Below the pieces are notes generated by a model that had not been told where the DNA came from, ran no database searches, and was given only the letters and a program-made list of their open reading frames with translations. Positions 12,968 to 19,981 of a stretch of DNA of 64,000 bases are shown one piece after another. Where the stretch lies: positions 151,464 to 215,463 of the forward strand of contig CAWHKW010000014.1 in NCBI GenBank assembly GCA_963829995.1, in the 5' to 3' direction. Positions within the stretch are counted from its first letter, which is position 1, and every line of letters starts with the position of its first letter. This stretch comes from JACCZX01 sp963829995. Its GTDB lineage: Bacteria > Pseudomonadota > Gammaproteobacteria > Burkholderiales > Burkholderiaceae_F. The translations under genes were made by a program, and so were the position numbers.

Positions 12968-13456
12968 ATGACCGAGAGCAAACCAAGCTACTTAGCAACG
13001 CTCATTACTGTCGGGGCGACGATCATCGTCGCAATTATTTCCGGTGTATTTGCGATTCAGTCATCTGCCAAGCAAGCCACAGCAGAAAGAATTGCAACTT
13101 GCCAAGCCGAATACGTGAAGCGAGAAGAGCAAATCCGCGCTAAAGGAGCGGAATTTCTCAGTGGCGCGGCTGAGGTGTTCCTCAAAATAGAGCCCGACAC
13201 CCCAATCCCAGTATCAGAGCTTCGGGCGCCTCTGGTCAAGACAGCGTTTGCGCTCGCCGCTTATGCTGATGCAGATCTTGCTAATCAATCAATGGCAGTC
13301 AGTACTGCATTTGACGATATTTGGGCTGCGGTTAAAGCCCATGGGCCTATGGAGCAAGAGCTGGAGAAAGCAAGGGCTGCGATACAAGAGTGGCAACATG
13401 TCTATCAGCGCCAGTTCACGAAGCTTCGGGTTCAGCGGGAAATCTGTTCGGAGTGA
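12968..13456 (+). CDS. cassette gene: membrane-anchored protein of unknown function
   Basis: 162 residues. One N-terminal membrane segment (residues about 9-29, ATLITVGATIIVAIISGVFA) is followed by a mostly helical, charged soluble region facing outward if the segment acts as a signal anchor. I recognise no domain. There is no clear Shine-Dalgarno before ATG 12968. It is the first gene of the cassette array and is closed by the attC site at 13466-13518. Its base composition is lower in G/C than the flanking chromosome, consistent with transfer. Confidence 0.65.
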   Translation: MTESKPSYLATLITVGATIIVAIISGVFAIQSSAKQATAERIATCQAEYVKREEQIRAKGAEFLSGAAEVFLKIEPDTPIPVSELRAPLVKTAFALAAYADADLANQSMAVSTAFDDIWAAVKAHGPMEQELEKARAAIQEWQHVYQRQFTKLRVQREICSE

Positions 13457-13465
13457 TTACATGAC

Positions 13466-13518
13466 GGCTAACCAGCGCTTGGAGAGCGACCTTCGGCACC
13501 TCAAGCGCAACGTTAGGC
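13466..13518 (+). other. attC site 1
   Basis: Inverse core GGCTAAC (13466-13472) and core GTTAGGC (13512-13518). Inner arms GCGCTTG and CAAGCGC pair perfectly around a short CTTCGG loop. About 53 bases, near the minimum size for attC. Confidence 0.75.
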
Positions 13519-13543
13519 CTCGCAGACCACCCGCGGAGCATCT

Positions 13544-13852
13544 ATGCCAAAAGCGTACTGGGTCACGTGGTATCGAGCCATCAGGGACCAAGCGGCACAT
13601 GCCAAGTACGCCGCCTTAGCTGGGCCAGCAATTCAGTCGAATGGCGGAACGTTTCTCGTGCGGGGCATGTCGTCGGCGGCGCCAGAAGGCATCACGAACG
13701 AGCGAGCCGTCGTTGTCGAGTTCGAAGGTCTCAGTCAGGCGCTCGCCGCCTACCAAAGCCTCGAGTACCAGGCCGCGCTGGCAGCGCTCGGTGAAACGGT
13801 TGAACGAGAAGTCCGCTTCTTTGAAGCAGCAGCTCCCGTACCTTCGCAATGA
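13544..13852 (+). CDS. cassette gene: DUF1330-family protein
   Basis: 102 residues, small ferredoxin-like fold of the dimeric alpha-beta barrel type. Family marks are the opening KAYWVTWYRAIRD, the central GGTFLVRG and VVVEFEGLSQALAAYQSLEY. The biochemical role of DUF1330 is unknown, though members recur in integron cassettes. GGAG lies 7 bases before ATG 13544. About 90 bases of apparently non-coding sequence separate its stop from the next attC site. Confidence 0.85.
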   Translation: MPKAYWVTWYRAIRDQAAHAKYAALAGPAIQSNGGTFLVRGMSSAAPEGITNERAVVVEFEGLSQALAAYQSLEYQAALAALGETVEREVRFFEAAAPVPSQ

Positions 13853-13943
13853 AGGTCCACCCGTTCACTTCAGCATCGGACGCTTGCGTCATCACATCGG
13901 CGCACGCGTCTTCGTGCGCTTTCTGCTTCGCACCAAGAGCGAG

Positions 13944-14015
13944 ACCTAACCCTTCGCTCGAGCGGACGGCCAACGGCATGGCGCCGTCGTCCGCCGCTCA
14001 GCTCAAACGTTGGGC
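13944..14015 (+). other. attC site 2
   Basis: Inverse core ACCTAAC (13944-13950) and core GTTGGGC (14009-14015). The arms CGCTCGAGCGGACGGC and GTCCGCCGCTCAGCTC pair with unpaired bases, as usual for attC. About 72 bases. Confidence 0.8.
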
Positions 14016-14045
14016 TGCTTCGAACGTTGAGTCGGAGGAAGTGCT

Positions 14046-14693
14046 ATGACGCTGCCGAGCTTCGCGGGTCGATGGTTCCGCTGGAACGCAATTGCATGGC
14101 TGGTCGGATTCTTGCCGTACTCGTTCATCGCACATGGCATCACGGGTGGGCATGGGCCCAATCTCACGCCAGCGCAATATGCTGCTCATAGCACTGCGAT
14201 GGCGGTCGCCGCAATCATCGTTGCAGGGGCACAGCGGCGAGCCCTGGCCGGTTACGTATCGCTTTCGTGGGCGCGCATCCCGCTTGCGGCAGCGGCATTC
14301 ATTGCCGCCTCGTGGGCCGGTGACGCCATACCAGTGGACTTCGACACGGATATCCTGATCGGTTTCCTTGCGCTGGGATGCGTGGTCTGGCTCGGGGCCA
14401 TTCCGCTCAAAGGTCATCCGCGGGCTGCCGCCGTCGCCGTTCTCAGTTTTCCGCTGGCCAGCTTCGTCATCGAGCTCAGTTTGATCACCATAGTCTCGCT
14501 GCTGGGTTTCACTCCGGACCTGCAAGCGAAAGAATGGCAGCACGCGATCTTTTGGATCACCGTAGGCGGGGGCAGCGGACTCCTTGGCGGGTGGTGGAGC
14601 GGGTTGGCTCTCTCGAGGATGCTTCAGCCGGCAGCGCGACCGAACGCAGCCCAACAAGGGCTTGCAGCCGACGCAGCTTCGCCGCGCGGCTGA
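14046..14693 (+). CDS. cassette gene: polytopic inner-membrane protein of unknown function
   Basis: 215 residues with about five hydrophobic segments (near residues 10-32, 47-63, 74-92, 100-118, 126-150 and possibly 165-190). Topology suggests an integral inner-membrane protein; no transporter or enzyme motif is recognised. GGAGGAA precedes ATG 14046. The last 15 residues or so are encoded by the attC site itself (inverse core at 14649), a normal by-product of cassette structure, so the true conserved protein probably ends near residue 200. Confidence 0.7.
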   Translation: MTLPSFAGRWFRWNAIAWLVGFLPYSFIAHGITGGHGPNLTPAQYAAHSTAMAVAAIIVAGAQRRALAGYVSLSWARIPLAAAAFIAASWAGDAIPVDFDTDILIGFLALGCVVWLGAIPLKGHPRAAAVAVLSFPLASFVIELSLITIVSLLGFTPDLQAKEWQHAIFWITVGGGSGLLGGWWSGLALSRMLQPAARPNAAQQGLAADAASPRG

Positions 14694-14708
14694 AGCCGGG
14701 CGTTAGAC
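14649..14708 (+). other. attC site 3
   Basis: Inverse core GCCCAAC (14649-14655) and core GTTAGAC (14702-14708). The arms GGGCTTGCAGCCG and CGGCTGAAGCC pair with one bulged base. About 60 bases; it overlaps the 3' end of the membrane-protein gene. Confidence 0.78.
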
Positions 14709-14966
14709 GGCGAATGCAGTTGCTTCATCCACCGCAGTGCAGTCTTCGTAGCGTCAGCAACTCCGCCTTCGGCGCAGCTGCAATACAGGCTTCGCTCGCG
14801 CTACTTTCGTCACCGAGTCGCCGGCAAAGCTGCCAAGCACTTCGTCGCGCATATTGCAGCGCAGGGTCGGGCGGGGCTGTCCGCCGGTCTCCCTAGTTTT
14901 CTCATCGACAGTGTCGCCGGGCGCGCCTACTATGAAGGGGCCCGCCACGACGAAAGAACACCTCCC
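14709..14966. other. non-coding stretch ahead of the phosphatase gene
   Basis: No gene supported. It is the junction between the cassette sequences and the higher-GC phosphatase gene and holds that gene's likely promoter near its right end. I find no inverse-core/core pair here. Confidence 0.45.
14905..14933 (+). promoter_or_regulatory. sigma70-type promoter for the phosphatase gene
   Basis: TCGACA (five of six to the -35 consensus), a 17-base spacer and TACTAT (four of six to the -10 consensus), ending 33 bases before ATG 14967. A gene with its own promoter inside an array would not depend on the distant integron promoter. Confidence 0.5.
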
Positions 14967-16673
14967 ATGGGCCGCCCCAAACACCTCGCGCCAGCGCGTA
15001 CCCGCACCAGCCGCCGCGATTTTTTCAAGCGCTCAGGCTCCGCCGCTGCTGCGTTCGCCTCGGCCGTCACGTTGCCGCTGGTGCCAGGCACGGCACCGGC
15101 CGCGGGCCCCTTGTTCCAGCATGGCGTGGCTAGCGGCGACCCGCTTGCCGACCGCGTGATCCTTTGGACACGCGTTACGTCGCAATCGCCGCGACGCACG
15201 GTGGGCGTGCGCTGGCTCGTCGCACGCGATGCGCAGTTGCGCGAGGTCGTGCTGCGCGGTCACGCCGAAACCAGCGCCGAGCGCGACTTCACCGTCAAGG
15301 TCGATGCCGTCGGTCTGAGCCCGGGCAGCACCTACTACTACCGCTTCTTCTCCGAGAACGAGGCTTCGCCGATCGGCCGCACGCGCACGCTGCCGGTGGG
15401 CGCCACGTCGCACCTGCGCATCGCGGTGGCGAGTTGCTCCAACCACGCGGCGGGCCTGTTCAACGCCTACCGCCGCATCGCCGAACGGGCCGACCTCGAC
15501 TTCGTGCTGCACTTGGGCGACTACACCTACGAGACCGGCCCGGGGGCGTTTCCCAACGAGGTGCGCGTGCCCGAACCCCCGGTCGAGACCATCACGCTGT
15601 CCGACTACCGCACGCGGCACGCGCAGTACAAGCGCGACACCGACCTGCAGGAGGTGCATCGCCAGCATCCGATGATCTGCATCTGGGACGATGGCGAGAT
15701 CACCAACAACGCGTGGCGCGACGGCGCCCTCAACCACACCGAAGGCGCCGAAGGTGCCTGGACCGAGCGCGTGGCGATGAGCCTGAAGGCCTACTACGAG
15801 TGGATGCCGGTGCGCCAGGTGGACCCGGCGCAGCCGCGCCGCAATGAGCGCGCCTTCCGCATCGGCGACCTGGTCGATCTGCTGATGCTCGAAGAGCGCC
15901 TGTCGGCACGCTCGCAGCAGTTGCCCGCGACCATCACCATCCCCGGGTTTCTCGTCCCCGCCTTCGCGCAGGTCGGGCCGTTCGCAAACCCGTCGCGCAC
16001 CCTGCTCGGTGCCGAGCAGGAGGCTTGGCTCGCGGCGCGCCTGCGCGGCTCGAATGCACGCTGGAAGTTGCTCGGCCAGCAGGTCATGTTCGCGCAGCTC
16101 AAGGCGCTGGGACTGCCCCTGGCCTCCCCCCCTCCCGCCCCACCCGGCGGCCTGTTCCTCAACCCGGACCAGTGGGACGGCTACCAGCCGGCGCGCGATC
16201 GCGTCTATGCCGTGCTCAAGGGCGACGCGACGCACGCCCCGGTAAGCGATGTCGTGATCCTCACCGGCGACCTTCACAGCTCGTGGGCCGCCGACCTCAC
16301 GCAGGATCCCAACAACCCGGATGTCGCCACCGGCGGGTACGTCCCCGCCAACGGCAACGGCTCGCGCGCGGTGGAATTCGTCGGCACCTCGATCAGTTCA
16401 CCCGGCCTGCCAGACCCCACGGGCTCCACCGCCGCGCTGTTGCGCACGATCAACCCGCACTTCAAGTACATCGACTTGAACCAGCGCGGCTACATGCTGC
16501 TCGACGTCACGCGCGAGCGCGCGGTATGCGAATGGTGGTTCGTCGACAGCGTGGTCGCGCCATCGAACGTGCAGACCCTGGGCACCGCGTTCGAGGTACA
16601 GCACGGCAGTAACCGGCTCGTGCCCTCCGCGATGACGGCGGCGCGCACGAACCCACCGCCACCCGCGCCCTGA
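14967..16673 (+). CDS. Tat-exported PhoD-like alkaline phosphatase/phosphodiesterase with altered WDDHE motif
   Basis: 568 residues. The N-terminus holds a twin-arginine signal (TSRRDFFKRS) then a hydrophobic stretch and AAGP, predicting folded export to the periplasm. A Fn3-like N-terminal domain (FQHGVASGDPLADRVILWTR) precedes the metallophosphoesterase core with VASCSN, LHLGDYTYE and LTGDLHSSWA. Where PhoD proteins have WDDHE, this one reads IWDDGEITNN, losing the conserved His; activity may be changed. It is much longer and visibly richer in G/C than the cassette genes around it. It lacks a complete attC of its own and is followed by a transposase scrap, so it was probably brought in by another route. 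Confidence 0.87.
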   Translation: MGRPKHLAPARTRTSRRDFFKRSGSAAAAFASAVTLPLVPGTAPAAGPLFQHGVASGDPLADRVILWTRVTSQSPRRTVGVRWLVARDAQLREVVLRGHAETSAERDFTVKVDAVGLSPGSTYYYRFFSENEASPIGRTRTLPVGATSHLRIAVASCSNHAAGLFNAYRRIAERADLDFVLHLGDYTYETGPGAFPNEVRVPEPPVETITLSDYRTRHAQYKRDTDLQEVHRQHPMICIWDDGEITNNAWRDGALNHTEGAEGAWTERVAMSLKAYYEWMPVRQVDPAQPRRNERAFRIGDLVDLLMLEERLSARSQQLPATITIPGFLVPAFAQVGPFANPSRTLLGAEQEAWLAARLRGSNARWKLLGQQVMFAQLKALGLPLASPPPAPPGGLFLNPDQWDGYQPARDRVYAVLKGDATHAPVSDVVILTGDLHSSWAADLTQDPNNPDVATGGYVPANGNGSRAVEFVGTSISSPGLPDPTGSTAALLRTINPHFKYIDLNQRGYMLLDVTRERAVCEWWFVDSVVAPSNVQTLGTAFEVQHGSNRLVPSAMTAARTNPPPPAP

Positions 16674-16709
16674 ACGCGCTCGGGGTGCGCCGCGCTGCCG
16701 CGAGGTCGT

Positions 16710-16778
16710 GAACCGATCTTCTTCGACGCGCTGCGCGTGAAGATGCGTGAGGACGCGGTGCGCTGCTTGCGACGTTAG
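16710..16778 (+). pseudogene. fragment of an IS256-family transposase
   Basis: The frame starting at 16710 reads EPIFFDALRVKMREDAV before a stop at 16776-16778. IS256-type transposases carry the highly conserved stretch P(I/V)VFFDALRVKIRDEG, so this is a short internal piece of one, about 20 residues. No inverted terminal repeats or other parts of the element are visible. It marks a past insertion and deletion next to the phosphatase gene. Confidence 0.6.
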
Positions 16779-16780
16779 GT
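16774..16780 (+). other. isolated attC core GTTAGGT (half site)
   Basis: A core-type heptamer directly before the RidA cassette, where the end of the preceding attC would be expected. The matching inverse core is missing: the sequence to its left is transposase scrap, so the site was probably truncated by the insertion event. Confidence 0.5.
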
Positions 16781-16825
16781 CTCAGAGAACCGGCTCTCCC
16801 TTACCGACCAACCGCGAGGAAGCAA

Positions 16826-17206
16826 GTGGCTCGCCAAATCGTCTTCACGCCAAAGGCCGCCAAGCCACCCTCGACGTACAGCCAGGCCGTCAAAGCAGCC
16901 GGCCTGGTCTTCGTCTCAGGCACGGCGCCAACTGATCCAGCCACCGGGGCTATCAAGGGCGCAACCATTCAGGAGCAGACGCGCCAGTGCCTGACCAACA
17001 TACAAGCGATCCTTGAAGAAGCAGGCAGTTCGTTAGACAAGATCGTCAGCGTCACAATCGTGCTGGCGGACGAAGACGATTTCGCTGGCATGAACGAGGA
17101 GTGGCTCAAGTCGTTCCCTTCCAATCCGCCAGCGCGCCAAGGTGCCAAGCTGCCTGCCCGCATTCCTGGTCTGAAGGTCTCCATTGCGGCAATCGCTGAG
17201 GCCTAA
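16826..17206 (+). CDS. cassette gene: RidA-family (YjgF/YER057c/UK114) protein
   Basis: 126 residues, the usual length. RidA proteins are small trimers that deaminate reactive enamine/imine intermediates. Typical segments are PPSTYSQAVKAAGLVFVSGT, the repeated QTRQCLTNIQAILEEAG helix, SVTIVLAD and the closing PGLKVSIAAIAE. The usual substrate-binding Arg near residue 105 (in ARxAV) is replaced in the segment ARQGAKLPARIPG, so assignment to the active RidA subgroup is unsure. Start GTG 16826 follows GAGGAAGCAA. The stop codon lies within the inverse core of the following attC, a hallmark of a cassette gene. Confidence 0.88.
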   Translation: MARQIVFTPKAAKPPSTYSQAVKAAGLVFVSGTAPTDPATGAIKGATIQEQTRQCLTNIQAILEEAGSSLDKIVSVTIVLADEDDFAGMNEEWLKSFPSNPPARQGAKLPARIPGLKVSIAAIAEA

Positions 17207-17278
17207 CCTTTCCATCGAGCGGACGTCCTCAGGCAAGCTGCGCTTGCCTGTGGCCGCCGCTCATGTCAAACGTTAGGC
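17201..17278 (+). other. attC site 4
   Basis: Inverse core GCCTAAC (17201-17207) and core GTTAGGC (17272-17278) are perfect complements. Inner arms CATCGAGCGG and CCGCTCATG pair with one bulged C, and the loop carries its own hairpin AGGCAAG/CTTGCCT. About 78 bases. The clearest attC in the window. Confidence 0.88.
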
Positions 17279-17292
17279 CGCACGAGGAGAGC

Positions 17293-17580
17293 ATGGCGAA
17301 CGAACCGTTGTCGGATGGTTTTCAAAAGGCAGCCGAATCGTTCAGAGCGGCGGCCGAGAAGGCTACTGATCCAGCTGCGAAGGCAGATCTACTCGAAACC
17401 GCTGACAAGATGCAGCAAGTGCACGACAAGGCCCATGCAACCTGGGCGCAGGTCCAGAAAACTGACAATCAGTTGCGTACTGCTATGACTCCCGGCTATA
17501 TGACGAAAACATTTTGGATCTTAATTGGAGTGACATTGCTGATCTTCGCGTTCTTCACCTGGCTTCTGTATGCAGCCTAA
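17293..17580 (+). CDS. cassette gene: small protein with C-terminal membrane anchor
   Basis: 95 residues from ATG 17293 (preceded by GAGGAGA; the frame is open a little further but into the attC). The first 70 residues are acidic, Ala-rich and likely helical (FRAAAEKATDPAAKADLLET); residues about 73-93 (TFWILIGVTLLIFAFFTWLL) form one membrane segment at the C-terminus. Tail-anchored layout, function unknown. The stop codon lies in the inverse core of attC site 5. Confidence 0.7.
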   Translation: MANEPLSDGFQKAAESFRAAAEKATDPAAKADLLETADKMQQVHDKAHATWAQVQKTDNQLRTAMTPGYMTKTFWILIGVTLLIFAFFTWLLYAA

Positions 17581-17655
17581 CCACGCAGTGGAGCAGACGT
17601 TTAGTCAGCGGCGCTTCGCGCCGCCAAGCAACGCTGCTCATTGCGGACGTTAGCC
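17575..17655 (+). other. attC site 5
   Basis: Inverse core GCCTAAC (17575-17581) and core GTTAGCC (17649-17655). Inner arms include GGAGCAGACG and TGCTCATTGC; the loop has a strong GGCGGCGC-type hairpin around TTCG. About 81 bases. Confidence 0.82.
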
Positions 17656-17660
17656 GCTCC

Positions 17661-18029
17661 ATGCCAATCGTCGACGTCGAGTTTGTGTGCGACTCCCAAG
17701 CCGAACTGGCCTGTGCATCGGCGAGCGAACTTGCAGCAGCGGTGGGCCGCGCGCTTGGTACGCCGCCTGGGCGCACGTGGATGCGCCTCCGAATGCTCTC
17801 CGCTCAGTTCTACGCCGAAAACGAGGCCGCTCTTTCTTCGGCAGAACTTCCTGTGTTTGTCACCGTGCTGCATGCTCGACCGCCCGTTGGTCCAGCCCTG
17901 GCAGCCGAGGTCGCGGCGCTCACAGCAACGGTAGCCGCATGCGTCGGTCGCCCACCTGAACGAGTGCACGTCCAGTACGCCCCTGCGGCAGCCGGTCGAC
18001 AAGCGTTTGGAGGGGTGCTTGTTGAGTAG
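17661..18029 (+). CDS. cassette gene: tautomerase-superfamily protein (MIF-like)
   Basis: 122 residues beginning MPIVDVEFVC. Pro directly after the initiator Met is the catalytic base in this superfamily. Two beta-alpha-beta halves are visible (residues 2-45 and about 63-105, FVTVLHARPPVGPALAAEV), as in the fused MIF/CHMI-type members rather than the short 4-OT type. Substrate unknown. The gene begins only six bases after the attC core with no Shine-Dalgarno of its own, so translation may be weak, leaderless, or dependent on upstream ribosomes. A GNAT gene follows within the same cassette. Confidence 0.68.
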   Translation: MPIVDVEFVCDSQAELACASASELAAAVGRALGTPPGRTWMRLRMLSAQFYAENEAALSSAELPVFVTVLHARPPVGPALAAEVAALTATVAACVGRPPERVHVQYAPAAAGRQAFGGVLVE

Positions 18030-18039
18030 CTGTCATCGA

Positions 18040-18489
18040 ATGAGCGCCGTGAAGTTTCGCGAGATCACTGCCGCCGACGTGCCAGCGCTTTTCTATGTTC
18101 GTCCGAGAACGCGCGAGAACAAGATGACGCTTGAGGAACTGCAACGACTCGGCATCAACCCGCAGAGCGTCACGGCAAGCTTCGACAAGTCCACCAAGGG
18201 TTGGGTGTGCGACGACTCCGACCGGGTCGTCGCGTTCTCGATGGCCGATCGCGCGACGGGAGAATTCCTGGTCATCGCCGTGCTTCCGGAGTACGAGGGA
18301 AAAGGCGTCGGCGGCAGGCTGATGGCCCTGGCCGAGGAATGGCTCGCGGCATCAGGCTGCAAGCGAGCGTGGCTCACGACGGATCTCGATACCACGCTTC
18401 GCGCTTACGGCTTCTATCGCAAACGGGGCTGGACCGACTGGAAGATCGAAAGAGGCCTACGGTGGATGGAGCTAAGCCTTTCTCCATGA
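18040..18489 (+). CDS. cassette gene: GNAT-family N-acetyltransferase
   Basis: 149 residues from ATG 18040. The acetyl-CoA binding region is clear: EFLVIAVLPEYEGKGVGGRL (motif A, with the QxxGxG/A-like EGKGVG), then WLAASGCKRAWLTTD and LRAYGFYRKRGW, the usual motif B. Small-molecule or protein substrate unknown. It starts 10 bases after the tautomerase stop with no attC between, so the two share one cassette or the intervening site has been lost. The attC at 18491-18586 closes the pair. Confidence 0.87.
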   Translation: MSAVKFREITAADVPALFYVRPRTRENKMTLEELQRLGINPQSVTASFDKSTKGWVCDDSDRVVAFSMADRATGEFLVIAVLPEYEGKGVGGRLMALAEEWLAASGCKRAWLTTDLDTTLRAYGFYRKRGWTDWKIERGLRWMELSLSP

Positions 18490-18490
18490 C

Positions 18491-18586
18491 AGCTAACAAC
18501 ACGTTCGAGCAGACTGGGGAACATCGAGGGCCGCCACTGGCCGCGGCACGGTCATCGTGGTCGGCCGCTCGACTCGGTCGTTAGCC
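18491..18586 (+). other. attC site 6
   Basis: Inverse core AGCTAAC (18491-18497) and core GTTAGCC (18580-18586). Arms CGTTCGAGCAG and GCCGCTCGACTCG pair with bulges. About 96 bases, with a G/C-rich loop (GGCCGCCACTGGCCGCGG). Confidence 0.75.
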
Positions 18587-18606
18587 GCCACAGAAAGGAT
18601 TAGTCT

Positions 18607-19242
18607 GTGAAGCTCATCGGTATGCTCGATTCGCCCTACGTCCGCCGTGTGGCCATCTCCCTGCAGCTTCTCGGCCTCCGCTTCGAGCATCAATCGCTTT
18701 CCGTCTTCCGCACGTTTTCCCAGTTCCAGCAGATCAATCCGGTTGTCAAAGCTCCTACGTTCGTCTGCGACGACGGTGAAATCCTGATGGACTCCACGTT
18801 GATCCTGGAATACGCAGAGGCGCTTGCCCACCCCCGCACTCTGGTGCCTTCTGGACTCAGGGAGCTTCAGCGCGAACTGCGCATCATCGCGCTCGCGTTG
18901 GCCGCGTGCGAGAAGTGTGTTCAGGTCATCTACGAAGGCGCGCTACGGCCGCCCGAGAAAGTGCATGAGCCCTGGGTAGCTCGCATTACGGGTCAAATGC
19001 TCGCGGCTTACGAAGCACTCGAGAACGAACTCGCCCGCCGTCCGCTGACCGTCACAAGTTCTGGCATCACCCAAGCAGGTGTCACTACAGCGGTCTGCTG
19101 GCACTTCACGCAGCAATCCCGTCCTGAGGTTGTGCCAGCAACCCACTTTCCATCCCTTGTTGCGTTCTCCGAGAAGGCCGAAGCGCTACCCGAGTTCAGA
19201 GCCACGCCTCATGGCGACAGCACCTACTCCGGTGGCGGCTAA
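18607..19242 (+). CDS. cassette gene: glutathione S-transferase family protein
   Basis: 211 residues. The N-terminal thioredoxin-like domain is recognisable: MKLIGMLDSPYVRRVAIS with the usual S-P-Y-V-R catalytic region, NPVVKAPTFVCDDGEILMDS with the cis-Pro and the glutathione-contacting DS, and then a helical C-terminal domain. It probably conjugates or reduces electrophiles with glutathione. Start GTG 18607 follows AAAGGA. The stop codon overlaps an inverse core (GGCTAAC, 19237-19243) that has no core partner downstream, so this is the last, truncated cassette of the array. Confidence 0.88.
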   Translation: MKLIGMLDSPYVRRVAISLQLLGLRFEHQSLSVFRTFSQFQQINPVVKAPTFVCDDGEILMDSTLILEYAEALAHPRTLVPSGLRELQRELRIIALALAACEKCVQVIYEGALRPPEKVHEPWVARITGQMLAAYEALENELARRPLTVTSSGITQAGVTTAVCWHFTQQSRPEVVPATHFPSLVAFSEKAEALPEFRATPHGDSTYSGGG

Positions 19243-19243
19243 C
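19237..19243 (+). other. truncated attC (inverse core only), right end of array
   Basis: GGCTAAC overlaps the GST stop codon as in the other cassettes, but no GTTRRRY-type core follows before the cytochrome gene at 19314. It marks the point where the array was cut off. Confidence 0.55.
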
Positions 19244-19313
19244 ACGAACCGATGTCTCTTGACGCTCCAACTTCCGCCGAACCACGAATGCTGCGCTCAC
19301 GGGAGAACTCGGA

Positions 19314-19907
19314 GTGATCTCTAGGCGTGCTCGACACGCAGTTGCAGCCGCTGCGCTGTCAGGATGCCTGCTGGTCGCGCACGGCACGGCGACCGGCGAC
19401 CCGGCAGCTGGCGAACGGCTCGCCGCCGCGCGCTGCGTTTCCTGCCACTCGTCTACGGAAACGATCCACTCGACGCTGCCGCTGCTCGAAGGGCAGCCGA
19501 AAGCCGCCTTCATTGCGCAGTGGCGTGCCTTCCGCGAGCGCAAGCGCACCGCCCCGGTGATGGTGAGCCTTGCGGAGGAGTTGAGCGAGCGGGATGTCAA
19601 CGACCTCGCCGAGTACTACGCGGCATTGCTGCCCCCGCGCGCCCCGGAATCGTCCGGTAGCGATACCGGCCGCGCGTTGGCCGATCGCTTGCGATGCGCC
19701 GACTGCCACGGTCCGGCGTTGCAGGGGACGAACGCCGGCGCGGCACGGCTCGCTGGGCAAAAGGCGCGTTACACCGTTTGGTCGTTGCAGCTGATGCGGG
19801 GCGGCACCCGGTCGCACGGCACCGCCGCGAAGCCGGATCCGCTCTTTGCCAACCTCAGCAACGCCGAGATCGAGTCGCTGGCCGCGCACTTGGCATCGCT
19901 GCGATGA
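19314..19907 (+). CDS. periplasmic diheme cytochrome c
   Basis: 197 residues with an N-terminal signal (RHAVAAAALSGCLLVAHGTA) and two heme c sites, CVSCH and CADCH, each heading a c4-like domain (GERLAAARCVSCHSS; ALADRLRCADCHGPALQG). Axial Met candidates lie after each heme. Heme attachment would rely on the ccm operon at 28-35 kb. GTG 19314 has GGGAGAACTC ahead. It likely carries electrons between periplasmic dehydrogenases and an oxidase; the sugar dehydrogenase at 21071 is a possible donor. It lies just outside the cassette array. Confidence 0.88.
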   Translation: MISRRARHAVAAAALSGCLLVAHGTATGDPAAGERLAAARCVSCHSSTETIHSTLPLLEGQPKAAFIAQWRAFRERKRTAPVMVSLAEELSERDVNDLAEYYAALLPPRAPESSGSDTGRALADRLRCADCHGPALQGTNAGAARLAGQKARYTVWSLQLMRGGTRSHGTAAKPDPLFANLSNAEIESLAAHLASLR

Positions 19908-19981
19908 CCTGGCTGTCTGTGTGATATTTGGCGTTGGGTGTCGCAGGTGAAAGCCGTGTCGTCGTCACTAGGGAGAGTTAG

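Larger units (their letters stand above)
12944..19243 (+). mobile_element. integron-type gene cassette array lacking an integrase (CALIN-like)
   Basis: Small plus-strand genes are separated by six short structured sites that match attC: an inverse core ending in AAC (GCCTAAC, ACCTAAC, GCCCAAC), two imperfectly paired inner arms with an unpaired base, a variable loop, and a core GTTRRRY-like end (GTTAGGC, GTTGGGC, GTTAGAC, GTTAGCC). All point the same way, and in several cassettes the gene's stop codon falls inside the inverse core, as is typical. The array starts at a core-like GTTAGCT (12944-12950) and ends in an inverse core without a partner (19237-19243). No tyrosine recombinase of the IntI type lies in the window, so I call it a cluster of attC sites lacking integrase. 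Cassette content is mostly metabolic or detoxification enzymes and unknown membrane proteins, not antibiotic resistance. Confidence 0.82.

Noticed and set aside
13849..14049. Small frame overlapping the DUF1330 stop and reading through attC site 2
   Set aside because: Its second half is the translation of the attC hairpin, a common artefact of cassette arrays.
14941..14970. GGGCCGCCCCAA at the phosphatase start as a third copy of the dispersed repeat
   Set aside because: Only the first 12 bases match; the palindrome and tail are missing and the bases encode the protein's start.
15033..16277. Long minus-strand open frame opposite the phosphatase
   Set aside because: Shadow of a high-GC gene; the plus-strand frame has the Tat signal and the phosphatase motifs.
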